Position numbers and translations under genes: made by a program
Source of the DNA: Cynocephalus volans
Lineage: Eukaryota > Chordata > Mammalia > Dermoptera > Cynocephalidae
Assembly: GCF_027409185.1 (NCBI RefSeq)
Contig: NC_084469.1
Span: 77,597,918 to 77,661,917 of the forward strand
Reading direction: 5' to 3'
Length of the DNA: 64,000 bases
Shown here: positions 57,311-64,000 of the stretch, one piece after another
Layout of the letters: each line of letters starts with the position of its first letter
Position numbering within the stretch: position 1 is the stretch's first letter
Notes under the pieces: model-generated
Told to the model about the DNA's origin: nothing
Databases searched by the model: none
The model's input: the letters and a program-made list of their open reading frames with translations, nothing else

Positions 57311-58109
57311 ACCATCATCATCATTATTGTTACTCTTAAAAGCAACTTTAATTCTATCATGGAAAAGTAATCATTTTCACAGGTGGCCTATGTTTAAACT
57401 TCCGGATAATTTGGGTTCTAAAATTGACCTCTTCTGGAGCAGTGTTTCCAAAAGAAGTAGATTATCTCCCAGACATTTGTCTGTTAACTGTTTCTGTCAC
57501 AGCAAAATGCAGTGGTTATCAAACTTTTGTGTATAAGAAAAGTATGAACCCTCTCCCTAAAAAAATTGCATATGTATATATTCGTACAAAATTTTGTAAA
57601 CCATCTCTGGATTCGCAGACCCTGAAGCCCCATGGACTCCATTAATTACACTCTGTGAATATGCCAAGCTCTGTGCCAGCGTCCAGGAATGCAGAGGAGA
57701 ATGAAACAAACTAGCTTGCTACTCTGCATTCTAGGACCAGCATCCTAGAGCTTGAAAACCTCTGTCTTAGGGTATTTTCTTTGGCAGTTTGCATTTGGCT
57801 TTCTAGGGAGATCAAAATGAAAATATTAAAAAGGTTTTTTTGCTTCATACTACACATTGTGTGGACCACTCACATCCACATACAAAATAAAGATACTGTG
57901 GTGCAGCTCTGTAAAGAATAGAAACTGTAAAAATACCAGAATTAGCTAGACAGACTATATGTTGAAGTGGTTAAACCGTGGGACCTAGCCCTCATGGCAA
58001 CAAAGGGAGAACACAACAAAAACAAACCCAGTTGTGAAAACTCTTTCACAAAACTTGTAACTACCCACTCATTTGTACGTCAAGCAGAAAATTAATATTC
58101 AAGTAATAT

Positions 58110-58260
58110 TGACATCCAGGCACGTGTGCTAAATGCCTTTAATTTACCATCTTACTTACCTTTAGAATAACTCTGTGAGGTAGGTATTATTTTCTTCATT
58201 TTTAAAGTTAAGGAACTAAAACGCAGAATGCTTAGGTGACTTGACCAGATGGTAAATGAT
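58110..58260 (-). mobile_element. MIR-like fragment, antisense
   Basis: TAACTCTGTGAGGTAGGTATTATT and TTAAGGAACTAAAACGCAGAATGC..GGTGACTTGACCAGATGG. Confidence 0.7.
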
Positions 58261-58665
58261 GGAACAACCATTTGAATCAAATTTCTGACTTGAGTTTTTT
58301 CCAAGATACCTGCTTTCTTTTAAGGGTTGGGTTTGAGGAAATGGAGAGGAAGTATTTCTTAAATTTGGGAGAGTTTGTTTTTGTTTCAGATAGAGGAATA
58401 AGAAGAAGAGAGAAGGAAGAATGATAATCTTACCTCGTTTCCTAAGCAAACTATAGGAAATATACTGTTGAAAGGAACACTGTCTTCATGATTGAATGTA
58501 GTGTTACTTTTAGAATAGAAGCTTTCATCTTTTTAAAGCAGCACATGTGGGGAGTAAGATGTCCATTAAAGTTCTAGTCTCTTATTCATTTTATTTGATT
58601 CATTCTATTGCATAGTTAATATAATAACTTGGAAAGAGTTTATATGAATTTTCTTTTCTCCACAG

Positions 58666-60239
<1,574 letters not shown>

Positions 60240-60384
60240 AAACTTCAACAACGCAGACAATGAAATCTCGCCAGGCAGTTTCACGTGTCAGTCGTGAAGA
60301 ACTGGAAGACAGATTTTTGCGTTTGCATGATGAGAACATTTTACTTAAACAGCATGCCCGCAAACAAGAGGATAAAATTAAAAG
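60240..60384 (+). CDS. RPGRIP1L: RPGRIP1L exon 3 (residues 29-77)
   Basis: 145 nt continuing the frame from exon 2. It encodes the Thr/Ser-rich linker ([12 protein letters not shown]) and then the start of the N-terminal coiled coil, about residues 47-87, with the heptad-like stretch [17 protein letters not shown]. It ends inside codon 77 (Arg, AG|A). The donor reads AAAAG|GTTATG, which departs from the usual GTRAGT at +3 to +5. Exon length and phase nevertheless fit exons 2 and 4 exactly, so this is very probably the real junction. Confidence 0.94.

Positions 60385-64000
<3,616 letters not shown>

Larger units (their letters stand above)
56168..58665 (+). other. RPGRIP1L: RPGRIP1L intron 1
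   Basis: Runs from the GTGAGT donor to the TTCTCCACAG acceptor before exon 2. It contains an L2-like 3' end with an adjoining unassigned old repeat (about 56560-57020), a MIR (57170-57310) and an antisense MIR-like piece (58110-58260). The rest shows no feature I can name. Confidence 0.6.

Overview
This is mammalian nuclear DNA: intron-dominated, AT-rich, full of LINE-1, MIR, L2, LTR and DNA-transposon fossils, with one CpG island. Two genes are recognisable. They lie head to head around the CpG island at about 55.66-56.34 kb. FTO (RNA N6-methyladenosine demethylase) runs on the minus strand; only its first coding exon (residues 1-15) is here, so positions 1-55746 are FTO intron 1. RPGRIP1L (ciliary transition-zone scaffold; MKS5/NPHP8) runs on the plus strand with a probable non-coding exon 1 and coding exons 2-4 (residues 1-176 plus one base of codon 177). 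The window ends in its intron 4.

Organism: at least 14 insertions of tRNA-Ile-like SINEs, several built as monomer-plus-second-unit, match what I know of the t-SINE (CYN) family of colugos. The best guess is a dermopteran such as Galeopterus or Cynocephalus. This rests on repeat recognition, not on a search.

Layout. 0-4 kb: old L1, MaLR and hAT fossils. 4.0-16.1 kb: a three-layer L1 nest. An old L1M element (outer) is split by a 5'-truncated younger L1 (middle), which is itself split by a full-length L1 at 7312-14140 with intact ORF1 (326 aa) and ORF2 (1275 aa) and a perfect 15-bp target duplication. 16-55 kb: intron with scattered fossils and colugo SINEs, plus repeat-free, CpG-retaining islands at about 17.44-18.06, 32.69-33.06 and 45.96-47.20 kb that look like conserved non-coding elements. 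FTO intron 1 is known to hold long-range IRX3/IRX5 enhancers. 55.66-56.34 kb: shared promoter with two ZNF143/THAP11-type motifs and an RFX X-box, the latter expected for a ciliary gene. 56.2-64 kb: 5' part of RPGRIP1L.

I found no previously undescribed gene system. The most notable items are the potentially active L1 antisense to FTO, its nested context, a 150-codon antisense ORF in its 5' UTR, the candidate enhancers and the promoter architecture. Repeat family names are from memory and approximate where stated.
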